Shown piece after piece: positions 51,241 to 63,000 of a stretch of 64,000 bases of DNA; position 1 is the first letter of the stretch; each line of letters starts with the position of its first letter. The notes beneath the pieces were generated by a model, which saw only the letters and a program-made list of their open reading frames with translations, was not told the DNA's origin and ran no database searches. Origin of the DNA: Xylona heveae TC161 (taxonomy: Eukaryota > Ascomycota > Xylonomycetes > Xylonales > Xylonaceae); NCBI RefSeq assembly GCF_001619985.1, contig NW_017264193.1, forward strand, positions 873,726 to 937,725, given 5' to 3'. Position numbers and translations under genes: made by a program.

Positions 51241-51678
51241 CGGCGCATCAATCCGGTGGCGCTGAATGCGTATGCCGTGAACCAATTAAGCGCAAGAAAA
51301 GGAGGACGGACGGTACCGCCTCGTTCTGGGGCAGGGGCAGCAGCCGCAGCCGGAAGCAAGGCGTTTCCAGAAAAGTACAATTCAGTAGCGAGAAAGTGGG
51401 TTATTTGATACCATGCCTGACACGGGGGTGTTTGGGGCTTCTGGACAACGTGATTTTGCGGCTGACAAGATAGCACAGAGTCACATTTACACTTGTCGCT
51501 CTTCCAATAGCGATAGTCACGAGTTATTTCTTATATGAACGATGTAAGTTTAATTTTATTCTGCGAAGGTGATAGATTCGGAGTATGACGCGCGAGTTGC
51601 AACTGACGACTAGCAGTGGTCACGGGCGTAGAACGAAAGAGACTGGTGACGGCTGAGGAGAAGACGGAAAGAAAATAG
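50950..51678 (+). CDS. Small tail-anchored membrane protein with polyglutamine tract, unknown function
   Basis: A spliced gene of 190 residues. Exons: 50950-51395, 51479-51543, 51617-51678. Donors are GTGGGT and GTAAGT; acceptors are CACAG and TAGCAG. The first two thirds are disordered and Ser/Thr/Ala-rich, with 11 glutamines at 51208-51240. The sequence NPVALNAYAVNQL and AFPEKYNSVARK follow. Exon 2 encodes a hydrophobic helix (LVALPIAIVTSYFLYER), and exon 3 a charged tail (LVTGVERKRLV). This order recalls short fungal single-pass proteins ending in an ERLV-G-ERKRL motif, but I cannot name the family. The donor at 51400 is an alternative for exon 1 and is also in phase with another acceptor. 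Support is the exact phase closure and the coherent helix-plus-tail. Confidence 0.55.
51208..51240. repeat. (CAA)11 microsatellite coding for polyglutamine
   Basis: Eleven uninterrupted CAA codons in the small membrane-protein gene. Pure codon usage suggests recent slippage. Confidence 0.95.
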
Positions 51679-51733
51679 GCTGTTGAAAGACCCATTTTCT
51701 ATTGAATAAACAAACCCAAAAAAGAATAGAAGA

Positions 51734-51741
<8 letters not shown>

Positions 51742-51775
<34 letters not shown>

Positions 51776-51776
51776 C
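51742..51776. repeat. (TA)n microsatellite
   Basis: About 17 TA units between the convergent 3' ends of the small membrane-protein gene and the ABC transporter. Confidence 0.95.
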
Positions 51777-51841
51777 TTATACTCGTGTGAACGAAATGCA
51801 ACCCGTTTTCCAAGAGGAGAATAATATCAATTCTAGAAATG

Positions 51842-54800
51842 CTACAAGTTCCGACTGTGCAACAATTCGTAAAACTTGCTGTCTTCCTGGCTTGCGAGCT
51901 TCTGCGGCGATCCCTGTTCAAGCAGTTCGCCTTGGCCAAGCACAAGGACATGATCAAAGTCTTGGATAGTCGTCAAGCGATGGGCCACAGCAAGAACAGT
52001 GATGCCCTTGCAATTCTCTGCAATCACTTCCATCATCTTGCTCTCAGTTTCGCGGTCCACGCTCGATGTCGCTTCGTCGAGAATAAGCACGCGAGGTTGC
52101 TGTAAGAGCGCACGAGCCAGACAAAAGAGCTGCTGCTGGCCGCGAGAAAGAGATTCCACATCGACGTTGGCATCTAGTCCTCCGCGCGTGGAGAGCACAT
52201 CCCAAAGACCCACCTTTTGAAGAGCCTCTACAATGGTCGCGTCGGCCTGTGTCGAGGAAGGATCTGCATTGTAGCGGACGGTGCCCGGTAAAAATAGAGG
52301 ATCCTGCGGCATGACGGTCAACTTCTGGCGAATGATTTCGCGAGGAATGCGTGAGAGATCGAGGCCATCGATGCAGACTTGACCATCGATAATCTCGGTG
52401 AGACGTAGTAGGGTCAGCAGGAGAGAGCTCTTGCCACTACAGCAATTGTCAATTTCCTGCCTTTTTACTTGTTTCATCTGAGCCAGGGATTGAATTCATT
52501 ACCTTCCTGTCCGCCCACATATGCCGACCTTTTGGCCCGGAGCAATAGCGATAGACAAGTTCCGTAACACCGGAGCGGCTCCGGCCCTGTGGTAGAGTGT
52601 TAGCTTGTTACACTAATTCTAGACGGGAAAAGGCTCCTACCTGTATGCCGCCGTGACATTGTTCAATTGAATGGAGCCTTGCATGGGCCAGCCTGGGGGG
52701 ACAGTTTCCTTTTCAGCTTCCAAGTGCTCGCATGGAGTTTCTTTCTCAAATGTCTTCACTCTTGCAACGGCGCCTATTGAAGTCTCCAGCTCTGTCCACG
52801 ACTGGATCAACAAAGCTAACGCTCCGCTGAAAGAAAGGACGTTGATGAGAGAAACACCAAGCGCCCCACCAGTTGATTTGCCGCCGACTTCTGTTGCCAG
52901 CGCCATGACAGTGACTGCAAAAACGGCCACAGTCATGTCCAGAACGAGGGTGAGCCATCGTTGGATACAATAAAGAAGATAATAAGGCTTTTGTGAACGA
53001 TCCAGCAGCTCTTTGTTATGCCTTCTTGAGTCTTTTTCCCAACCAAAAGCACGAAGAGTGGTAAGTCCTTGCAAAGTCTCAAGAAAGTGGTTGTATAGCG
53101 GAGATCTGGCTTCTAGATCAAGAAGACGAAGCTGCCTGGAGGTACGAAGATAATACTTTTGCAAGACATATAATATGCCGAGAACAGGAGGAAGCAACAT
53201 GGCCGCCCATTTCGATCCAGCAACGATGAGTGCCGCTGTAAACACGCATGTTGTGAGGGCTAGACTCGTCCTGATAAAAGCAGTCGGAAGCTGCATATCG
53301 ATGAGCGCCATATCTTGACTGAAGTGATTGACGATAGTGCCCAGGTTAGTCGAAACGAAAAATGAGTAAGGAGCTCGAACGGTCGCAGTGAGGACAGTGG
53401 CATGAAGGTGCGCAGAGGCACGGGGCACAGCCATAACAATGAATGTGTATATACATCCAAGTATTGCCAGTAGCCCAATGGCGGAGAGCGCTCCATATAC
53501 ACCGAGATACATGCCCGTATGTTCTCCGGCATGGGAGGCCTCCGCTTCAGAGAACCACCTGAGCCAGAGGTCGGGAAATTTCATTCCAAAGGTGGCCGCT
53601 AGCGTAAGCACGAAGAAGCTTGTCATCAAAGGCCAACCAACAGCCTGGAAGAAATGGAAATAGAGACTGAAGTCTCCATTTCGCCTCGCAAAATTGAGTA
53701 CATTCTCCTCGGAGTCTTCTTCGGAAAGTCGACTTTGCAACGCAAAAGCGCTTGTCTTAAAGGCACCCATTTCCGTCTCAGCAGCCATTTGCGGAAGAGA
53801 GCCAGCCTCCCAACCGTCCAGTTTGGCAAGGTCGCAGGCTGAATCCTGTTCAGCAATGGTGCCGTCCGAACAAAGGATTATGGCTTTGTCTGCAATACGG
53901 TGAAAGTGTACTAAAAAAAATGTCATTAGTCCGGACCGCTATGCCTTGACGTCGTATACGTTGGCTTACCTGAATGAGTTGCCAAGAGCACTGTGATACC
54001 ATGCTTTTTACAGAGACCTTCCTGGCCGAAGACGTTTTGTGCAATAGAATGCTCAGTGGATGCATCCAGCCCGCTCAAGACGTCATCTAGAAGCAGGAAA
54101 TTCTTTCTAGAATATAAAGATCTTGCTAGGCTGACTCGCTGCCTCTGACCACCGCTCAAGCTTGTGCCTTTGCTTCCTACTACCGTCTGATCGCCACGCC
54201 GTAACTTGGCGAGATCTTGATCTAACACACATGCACGAATAACTGTAGAATACCAACCCTCCTCAAACGGTGATGGACCTAGAATAATATCACGAATAGG
54301 AAGATCGGGCAGCCACGGATCCTGCGCGCAGTATCCGATTTCCACATGTGCAGACGTGTGTATAAAGCCTTTAGTGGTAAAACTCTCTCCCAGAAGCGCC
54401 AAGAGCAATGATGACTTCCCACTTCCAACGGGACCAGACAATATAGTCAAGGTACCTGGATTGATAGAGATGGAAACATCATGCAGAACAGGAGGTTCGC
54501 CAAGGACGAAGGAAAAGTCGGCGTTTTCGACCCTTATGAGACTTTCAGTATCTCCAAGCTTTGAAGCAGCCTTTTGGGCGCGTATTTGTTCCAACTCAAT
54601 GGCTTGGCCGGGCGAATAAGTTCTGTCACAATCAGCCATGGAGTGTTTCTGTTCTGACGGAGCATGTTTAAGACGATCATCGCGGTGAACGTGTGAATGG
54701 AGATAGGTCTGAATGCGATCAAGGCAACCTAGACCAGCAGTAAACTGTGAATAGGCAAAGACAAAATTACCGATAGGACTGCTGATGAGGACAATAAGCG

Positions 54801-56550
54801 AAAGTGATGTAAATGCAATGGTGGGATCAAAGTGTGCCCCATTAGCCTGGACCATCAACATGTATACGATGAATGTTAAAGCAGGGGCAGCAATTGAGGA
54901 GAAATTTGCAATGCCATTCGTAGCGGTTCTGAGACGGCGGGCCTTTTTCGACAAGTTGACTTCCTCTACCCTGCGTGTCTGGAGGTCATTTGCCACCCTT
55001 TCCGTCAGTCCAGACATTTTGATTCCTTTAATGTGAGAGACAGCAGCTGCAGTGGCAGAAATACGCACTTGACCGGCTGCTGTCCAAATCTTTTGTGAAC
55101 TAGTGGAAACTTTCCCAATGCTAAACACGGCGCCAGTACTCACTGTCGGGCGGAAACGTTAGGAGTTGAAGTGTCAATGCAGATAAACAATCATATAGCA
55201 CGTACAGGCAGTAATGATAACGGGCACGAGACAAGCTAAACCAAGCTGTCTGGCTAGAAGGTAAATTGCGATGCCGACCTCGATAGGGCCCGCCCAAAGG
55301 GCATCAAACTCTTCAATGCCGGCTACAACGCGATCAATATCCGTACTCATTAGCGTGACCGCAGCAGCCTCGGAGGCAGTTTTGGCATCGAGAGAGAGGG
55401 TCGTGTCATAGATGATAGAAACCAATCCTCCGCGGACCATTGTCATACATCGGTATACTTTGTGTTGGTATTGCGCGGTACTGAGAGCAATCCCGATGTA
55501 TATCAATGCTGTGGCTCCGATAAGCGCTCGACCCACGTTGGTTTTTTGATCAGAATTGGGCTCCGCCATCAAAGCTACAGCTCGATTGATCAATAGAGGT
55601 TGAGCAAATTTGAACGCAGATTGGCAGAGACGTGGAAAGACTATCAATATGAAAGGGCGTCGAAAGCAAACGGCGGTGGCGTAGAGCAAAGCATGCTTTC
55701 CCGATGATTTCCAAGAAGACCAGGTTTTAGTGAACCTATGAGAAAGCAGATCCTCACTGCATAGCGAAGGATCGATCGGAAAGAGGTCATTATCTTTGAG
55801 GAAATTGGATGAGCCTTTAAAGAATAGCGGGTTGAGCCACCAGAATACACTGCGATTGATTATGCCAGCAAGTGCTTCAGGCGAATAGCTTCTATAGGGG
55901 TGTTGTAAGTATTTCCGTTTTTCCACCGCCTCAAGTACCAGAATGAGTATCTTCAAAACAACCCCCGTTGTAAAAGCAGAAGCTACTGGGATATCGCCGG
56001 CTCGCAGCCACAACGTACGCGTTTGGCTGAGGTCAAATAGGATGGAAAAAGAAAGATAGACACTAATAATGAATGAGGGCCGGATTGAACGGTCATGCTC
56101 CAAGAAGGAGAGCAATGCCAGTACGATTGATCCTGCAATTGAGAGAGCTGTCGCGGCAAAAGAGCTCCGGACAGGGTGTGTGCCTGCTCCCACCCACAAA
56201 ATGATCAAAATTAATTGCGAGCATCCAAAACATAAGGTCACCAACTGAACATGGCACAAGAACGGTTAGATAATGAAATACATTGCACAAGGAAAGAGTC
56301 GGATGAGACGGACTCGACGTACAATCTTCAAGGACTTGAGACCAATTCCTGAACTTGGCAAAGTCTTTCGTCTTTGACGTGAGAGTCCAACGAAGCGGTA
56401 GAGAGATGCACAGAAGAACGCCGCAAGTGGCAAAATAGACAAAACAGTTTGCTCGAAGAGCAATGTGAAGTCGAACCCTTCTCTGCAAGAGACAACTGTG
56501 GGACCAAAAACATTGTCGGCCTGCGGCGAACATTCGACGATCATTGTCAT
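51842..56550 (-). CDS. ABCC-type full-length ABC transporter, apparent one-base frameshift
   Basis: Multidrug-resistance-protein-like exporter of about 1462 residues, apart from one reading-frame break. Exons: 56550-56323, 56244-55206, 55142-53970, 53910-52641, 52587-52503, 52436-51842. The start MTMIVECSPQADNVFGP matches fungal ABCC N-termini (TMD0). TMD1 follows. NBD1 has GPVGSGKS (659-666), LSGGQRQRVSLARSLY and FLLLDDVLSGLD; an Asp in place of the catalytic Glu is normal for this subfamily. TMD2 precedes NBD2, which has GRTGSGKSSLLL, LSRGQQQLFCLARALL and LILDEATSSVD. Exon 5 is 85 bases where 84 are needed: the A-triplet at about 52560-52562 has one base too many between VLR and NLSIAIAPGQK. 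Upstream and downstream parts are otherwise intact, so a sequencing error or a very recent mutation is likely. Substrate unknown. Confidence 0.85.
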
Positions 56551-57951
56551 GTTGGCAGTGCGAATGACAGCCCGAGTGACTGGGGAGTCTGTCACTTCAG
56601 TAATAACCTCTCCCACCCATGGGGGTGGGAGAATGGAGGGCAAGAGGGATAAGTCATATTTAGGCCACTTATCGGAGTTGAGTTGGAGTTGAATTACCGT
56701 AGCACGGCTTCCCACGCAGGAGTATTAGACCTCCTGGGGTCTGTCGAAACATTTTAATTACATGGATAGCGTCAAAACCACGCCGCACCAGCCCCAGGCA
56801 GCAGTATGATTGTCCGCCGATTGGACAGAAGCCAGCATTTTGCTTAGTTATTATACCAAAAGTTCGAGTGACAGTGGCGTATCCGAGCTTTAGAGCGAAG
56901 AGGGTACTCTACATCGAGCCGTCCACGATGATTATTCTAGGGAAAGAAATTGAGTAAATGCCGTCGAAGCGCCTGGAAATCGCGTGATAACACACCGTGC
57001 TCGATTCAATAATTCCTCAATGTCGTCTCGTTATGAAGTCGTCCCGAAAGCTCCGCTAACTACGGTACATCTTTACCGAACTGAGCCGAATTCTTTAGCT
57101 ACACATGACCTGACATCTTTGACATCAAATAATCCCAAACTTTAAACCCTCTTTCATTACATCTTCACTTTTCGCTGACAAATGATAGGCATGTTCTGTG
57201 AATTTTAGATGGATTTGAGCTGATTACAAAGAATATCTGTTGCGATTGCAGTTGAGCTGTCGTTGCAGCTACAATACATTGGCTGAGCATTAGCAATCAT
57301 TAGTGCGCCTCGTCAGCTCTCCCCCGCAACTTATGTTGCATTCGACATTTACAGCGTATCGACCATGTCACTATCTCCGTCCTATCATATCATGATATGA
57401 AAAGTCAAGCTTGTCCGGAGTAGTAAGGAGGTAGGTAGGTAATCTTGATGACACCACATGTACCCTGTACTCTTCTAACCCTTTAGCTACCTTAGTTCAG
57501 AGTGCTCTGTGCATTTTCCATTCGTCGCTTCACATACAAGGGCGCTTTGACTCTTGCCGTGGAGTAGCCGTAGCTCAAGGAGACGGGACACGCAGAAGTA
57601 TTAAAAGACCTGCTTGCTGAAATCTGCCGCGAACCTTGGAGTTCTCGCATCCGTTGTCTCAATCAGGACGAAGCCGGAACTGGGAAACTGCCTTAGGATT
57701 AAAATGCAGATATAAAAAAATACGGAGACTTGGTCCTAGATCGATGGCGCTTGAATAGTCGCAACTCAAAGCAATATATATTAATGGGTATACCCCCGTG
57801 ACATCGAACGGGCGCCTACTATTTATTGCCTTTTTCGGAACCAGAAGAAAGTGTGTATTGCAAGGACGAGAGAAACAAAGCAAGCCAAACAAGCAGCAAG
57901 CGATCTGACACCTTGCTGAAATACTGCCTGACCGCCATTGGGGAAGTGAGG
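56551..57951. promoter_or_regulatory. Divergent promoter region, ABC transporter / MFS transporter
   Basis: 1.4 kb shared by the two efflux-type genes. It has CCGGAG and CGGAGTA-like words near 57415-57422 and a GGTAGGTAGGTA repeat at 57430-57441. I cannot tie these to a specific regulator. No gene is seen inside. Confidence 0.45.
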
Positions 57952-60053
57952 ATGGTCGCTGAACATGGAGATTTATCTGAAGAGTGGGAGCATGTTGAAA
58001 GTCAAGATCCGCAATCTCGTCGCACCACCAGTGCAAAATCCCCTCCTTCAACCAATGACTTCCCGCCCTCATTGGAACCAACAAATGAGGAAATTGCAAT
58101 CAATGGATCATCCAGAAATCCAGAAGGCCAATATAACTCTGAAACCACTCCACTCCTGCAATATGCGAATCCTCCGCAGCGTTATCCGCCAAGATTTCCA
58201 AAATCTGTTTACGTATTTTGCATGACTTTGCTGCTCATTCTTATTATCGATGTTAGTAATGATATTCAAAAGGCACCTCAGACAGAAATATTCGAGAAAA
58301 TAATCTGTCGTCGCTTCTACCGCGACGGCAACCATGCGCTATCGGATTCAGCATCTTCACTTGAACGGTATGATTGCAAAATCGAACCTGTGCAGAGCGA
58401 AGTAGCTTTAATAAATGGCTGGTTGGATACTTTCGCCATGCTTCCAGGTGCGTTTGGACAAATTTAAACCTGTTTGGGCAATAGATACAGATTAAACTGT
58501 GAAGCTTGGCGAGGCTAATTTCAACTTGAGGATAGGCATCGTCCTTGGATTGCCATTGGGAGTTTTAGCTGATCGCCTTGGTCGTAGACCCGTTCTATTT
58601 CTCTCTCTCTTTGGAATTTGGCTTTCCGAGCTTTGCATCAAGGTTATCTGTACGTCACTTGAAATCGAATTACTTATCGTGTTGAGGCTAAGTTTCTTCC
58701 TAGGCTTGCTGCCTGATATCTTCACTCTTCGCCTCGTATGGTTTGCACAATTTATACAGCTATTTGGAGGCGGTTCCGGTGTGGCTACCTCGACTCTCTA
58801 TGTTATGGTCACTGATGTAACAGATGAAGAAGATCGGTATGCATCTTCCTCTCGTGCCCTTGTAGCGTGGAGCTATTTTCGAACCAAAGTTGTGGTGATG
58901 TATGACGGCTGATCTTATACGCAGAGCGAATGCCTACTTTAAAGTGGCGGCTGCTGTTCTGCTTTCACAGATAGTTGCAACGCCCATTGCTGCTGCAATG
59001 ATGTCGAAGAGCCCTTGGATTCCTTTTCTACTTTCTCCCGTTCTTTTCCTTGTCGGAATGCTTCTGGTGCTGGCTCTACCGGAGACTCTAAAGGTGGCTG
59101 TTGCAAGCACAAGGGCATCCTCAATGCTGTCTAGGGAAGAATTTGAACGAACGCGAGAAGGAGAAATGCTTCTAAAGAACCGCATTGTTGCAGTTTTTCG
59201 CAAATTTGCCAACTCCACACAGTTCATGTGGCAAGATATAAACCTTTTATTACTGCTGTTCGTTTTCTTTGTCGGCAATTTGGGCAGCCAGTCCATGCAG
59301 ATCCTGCTGCAATATGCCTCGAAAAAGTTTGGCTGGAGTTTGGCAAGAGTACGTATCCATCCTTTCGCATCGTTTTGATCGCCCATGCAAGTAACCTTCT
59401 ATTAATTATTTTTACCACAGGCAAGCATGCTTATATCTATTCGCGCTGGGGTTAGTTTCGCTCTCTTTGTCGCGGTGCTTCCCTCTTTGACCAAGCTTAT
59501 GCTTCACCGCTTCAACTACACGCCAGCCGCCAAAGATCTCCGTGTCATTCAGGGGAGCCTTGCGCTGCTCTTCATTAGTTCACTCCTATTAGGCATGGCG
59601 CCCAATCCTCCTGCTTTGATCTTTGCCCTAGTTATTTTTGGTCTCGGGACAGCCTTGACGTTGGCGGTGCGCAGTCTGATCGCTTCTTTCGTACTCCCAA
59701 TCCACGTGGCCACATTGTTCAGTGCCGCAAGTGTAGTCCAAAGCGCTGGCTTTTTTGTAGCGGGACCGCTCTTGGCAAACACTTTCAAATGGGGCTTGAC
59801 GTTGAATGATAGACAGCACCCCAGATTCGGCGACCCGTGGGTTAGCAATGGGGTAGTAGCAAGGGAAGGCGACAAGAAAGGAAAGAGCACTTTTTGGCTC
59901 GGACTTCCTTTCCTCTTGACCTCGGCGCTGTACCTGATGTCATTAATGACCGTATCTCTTGTCCGTTTACCACAACCGGTGTCCTTTGCCTCCACCGGGG
60001 AAACTGTCGCCCATCAGGGGGAGGAAGGAAGCATGGACAACGGGGAAGCTTAG
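57952..60053 (+). CDS. MFS transporter, DHA1-like
   Basis: Major facilitator of 617 residues. Exons: 57952-58447, 58536-58836, 58925-59348, 59421-60053. A 90-residue hydrophilic N-terminus ends in NSETTPLLQY. TM1 is VYVFCMTLLLILIIDVS. Motif A is GVLADRLGRRPVLFLSLFG, rebuilt across intron 1. The loop DVTDEEDRANAYFKVAAAV is rebuilt across intron 2, a pattern of fungal DHA1-like transporters. A central loop of about 60 residues follows TM6 (EEFERTREGEMLLKNRI). The C-terminal half has IFALVIFGLGTALTLAVRSL. I start at 57952 because the open frame upstream lacks an ATG. Substrate unknown. Divergent pairing with the ABC transporter suggests possible co-regulation. Confidence 0.87.
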
Positions 60054-63000
60054 ATGAAGATACCCGAAACTAGGGCAAGTACGACGGACTTCTACTATGG
60101 CTCTTCGTTTTGTGTAATGACCATTTCGGTACTATTCATGCGTGATTTCTCTTTCCCATTCTAGCCAGAGCAATGAACGCGTGGATTTACTGGCTTGATT
60201 GCTTCCTGCTTCACTTTGTTGATTACGCATATTGCTTCCCTTCCCCATTTACCCCTTCACTCACACCTTCGATCACTGACGGCCCTGACATAAATAACCC
60301 CTCTCCACTTTATTTTATCTGTTTTTGTCTTTCCTCGTACAATACGAACGAGGCCACTATGAGGGCTGTTACCATTATACATATTAAAATGACGATATCC
60401 CAATTCGATAAGCAACCACAACGGAAGTATTTGAACCAGAGATAGTGATTACACACACGAAACAAGCTAAAGCAAGCTCTGGCAAGGAGGTGAATTGCAG
60501 CGTAAGTATAAAGCCCGGCTGAGAAAGGTCCTGTGGGCGAATTGCTACTGAAAGCTTTGGTCAGGCAACGCTAGGTCAATCAAAACTCAAGATTCAAATT
60601 ATCTTCAAGCATCTGAAGGGTAGAGAAGCAAATGTAATCACAAGTGAGGCTCAGCATATACGACTCGTCTATTCCTCACAATATCGACAACATTGGCTTT
60701 CCTGTATCGCACCGACTATCGTTAACCTTTTTAAGGCGAATTTGTTCGTCAACTCCAAGACCCCGAAAGGCCTCCTCAATGGAATATTGTGCATTGGCGG
60801 AAGACAATATGTGAGAATGATAGGACAACCTGTCAAGTGGAGGCCCAGGACCACGTTGCCATTGGTTGTCAACAGGGTAGGCTTTCGTCTCCGTTTCTCC
60901 TTTTTCGGTGTTGATAGTGCTAATTTTGGTCTGTGTAGTAGCTCTCCTTGCCTCGTGCCTTCGAGGTGGTCAAGTGTCGCCACCGCGCGACCCTTATATG
61001 TGGAGAAAACTCCGCTGCCGAAGAAGAAAAGCGCATTGCTTATGCAGCCTTCGAAGAAAGTGATGAGTGGAGGATGTATCTACATCATGCCGGATACTTG
61101 GTTTTCCCTCCCCAGCATATGGCTCCGGCCTATAAAGTTACGACTTTGATGACACTGCGCCAGAAGACGTCATCAGACACCCGAGACAACTTTGCAATCC
61201 ACTGTCATAATTGCTTCTTAAAGACAAATATCCTTGGATAGGTGTTGGACATGAATGAGTCCCTTTTGCCCGGATGAGGTGGAATTGCCCCATTCATCTC
61301 AGGGAAGGCCTTGGTTGTGCACGGCATGTCATCAAAGGGGAATATTGAAACCAACTCCAGAAGTCCAAGTATCACTCCAATGACCGGACGACTCAATACC
61401 GTTTTCTTTGTACCTTGGCTGGAACATTCGAGGCAGAGTCGAATCTGACGGTCATTCTTTCAAGCCATCAAAATAGCAGAGCAGTAAGTGATTGCTGCTT
61501 TGGTCTTACGGTCTAACCAGCACACCTTTTGCCGAAAGGTAGAGCTGTTAATTTCTCCAAGAACGCAAGAATCCCCTGGCTATGGTATGGCAGGGTGCAT
61601 ACTTGACAGGCTTTGGATCGATGTCAGGATTCTGCAATTACTCCTGCATCGGTGTTTGCCGTTCGCTCTTTTTCTACCACGATTGGAAATAATTTGAATG
61701 AGTCGTCATCACGTGTCTCGACTGCTGAAGGCTTGGGGATTTTATTGGCGCTGTTAACATTAAGATGCTTTTAACATCTATCCTCTGGATAATCGACTAC
61801 ACAACTTACGGTCTCCAAAAAAATTGGTAATTGCAGCGCATGAGACTAAACACAGAAGCTTGGAATGCTTCTCTTAAACTCAAACCACCCCGCAGAGGCA
61901 CGGAAAGACTCTGGGCCCATTTTCTTGTATTGCAAAGACTGGAAGCAAAACATCATTCAGACTTTGTGCTATGCATCATTCAACATTGTTTCAACACGGC
62001 GGTTTGGCAGCTCCAACACACTTTTAGACATAGCAGAAGTCCTCACATCTTTGAGTAAAAAGAGAAGAAAGAAAGCCCCAAAGAGTCATTGTCAGGTCAA
62101 AACCTCTTATCACTCATTACACTTATCCCTAACTAAGTTCAGATCATCGAAAGGGCTGAAATTCAGTATAAAAGACCCAAGCACCTCTCGACAAATTCTG
62201 ACAGTTTGTTTGTGCTCAAACGAGGAAAGCCTTACATTAATTACTTCGTTCAATACTCAAACCAAGGCAAATGTTCAACGAAAATGGTGCAGAGGAAGAA
62301 ACCTCAGATAAGCAGATTGATTGGGTCAAAAATATTCAAAATCCACCGGGCGGATGAAATTTTTGCAATTACTAAGAAGGATATGCAGTCCGTAGACAGC
62401 AGTTATCGTTCAGAAGTCACCATCCTTTCTCCCAAAGAGTGCAGACCGAGCGCTGAAAGTGCAAGCTGGATCCAGTCACAGACGGCTTTCTCTTGGCGCC
62501 CGAAACTCATTCTTTCTCTGCAAAGGCTTCTAAGAAATATTTCGCTTTTACGGCTTACCTTCAAGCAAAACAGGTTTCAATAAATCCTGCTTGACGCGAA
62601 AAGCATTGATGAGCGCGAGATATCGTTTGAGCAAACAAGAAGAATGGCACAAACCACTGCGGCATACGCCTTGCAAGTATTATTGGTCTGTCAATGGAGT
62701 CAGCTATCATTTTGGCAAAGCTGGCTTTGGGAAACCCGTTTAGGGCGGCAACTTGCTCGATTTGATCGAATGCTCATTACTCATACAGCTGCTCAATATG
62801 TCGATTTGAGCGGTCAGATTTGTTCAAGAATTCTACTTGAAAAATAAGAGGTCGGTCCTGCTGAATGAGAATCTCGATCCCATGCCACGACTTGGGCGTG
62901 ATGGCAGCAGCAGATTTTTCTCTTCTGTGGACCCATTTCAGAACGGTTCTGGCAAAACCAGCATACATTTCTGAAGCCGAAAAGGATCCAGTCGAAGAAA

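Noticed and set aside
50658-51476. 272-codon minus-strand open frame
   Set aside because: It lies antisense to the spliced small membrane-protein gene; its composition (Cys runs from the CAA repeat read backwards) is that of a shadow frame.
52588-52640. Alternative splicing as the explanation for the ABC transporter frame break
   Set aside because: The other AG sites in this intron lead to stops within a few codons, and no other donor fits the end of exon 4.
61205-61396. 63-codon minus-strand frame with a hydrophobic start
   Set aside because: Resembles a signal peptide by chance, but there is no continuation on either side and no cysteine pattern or known family.
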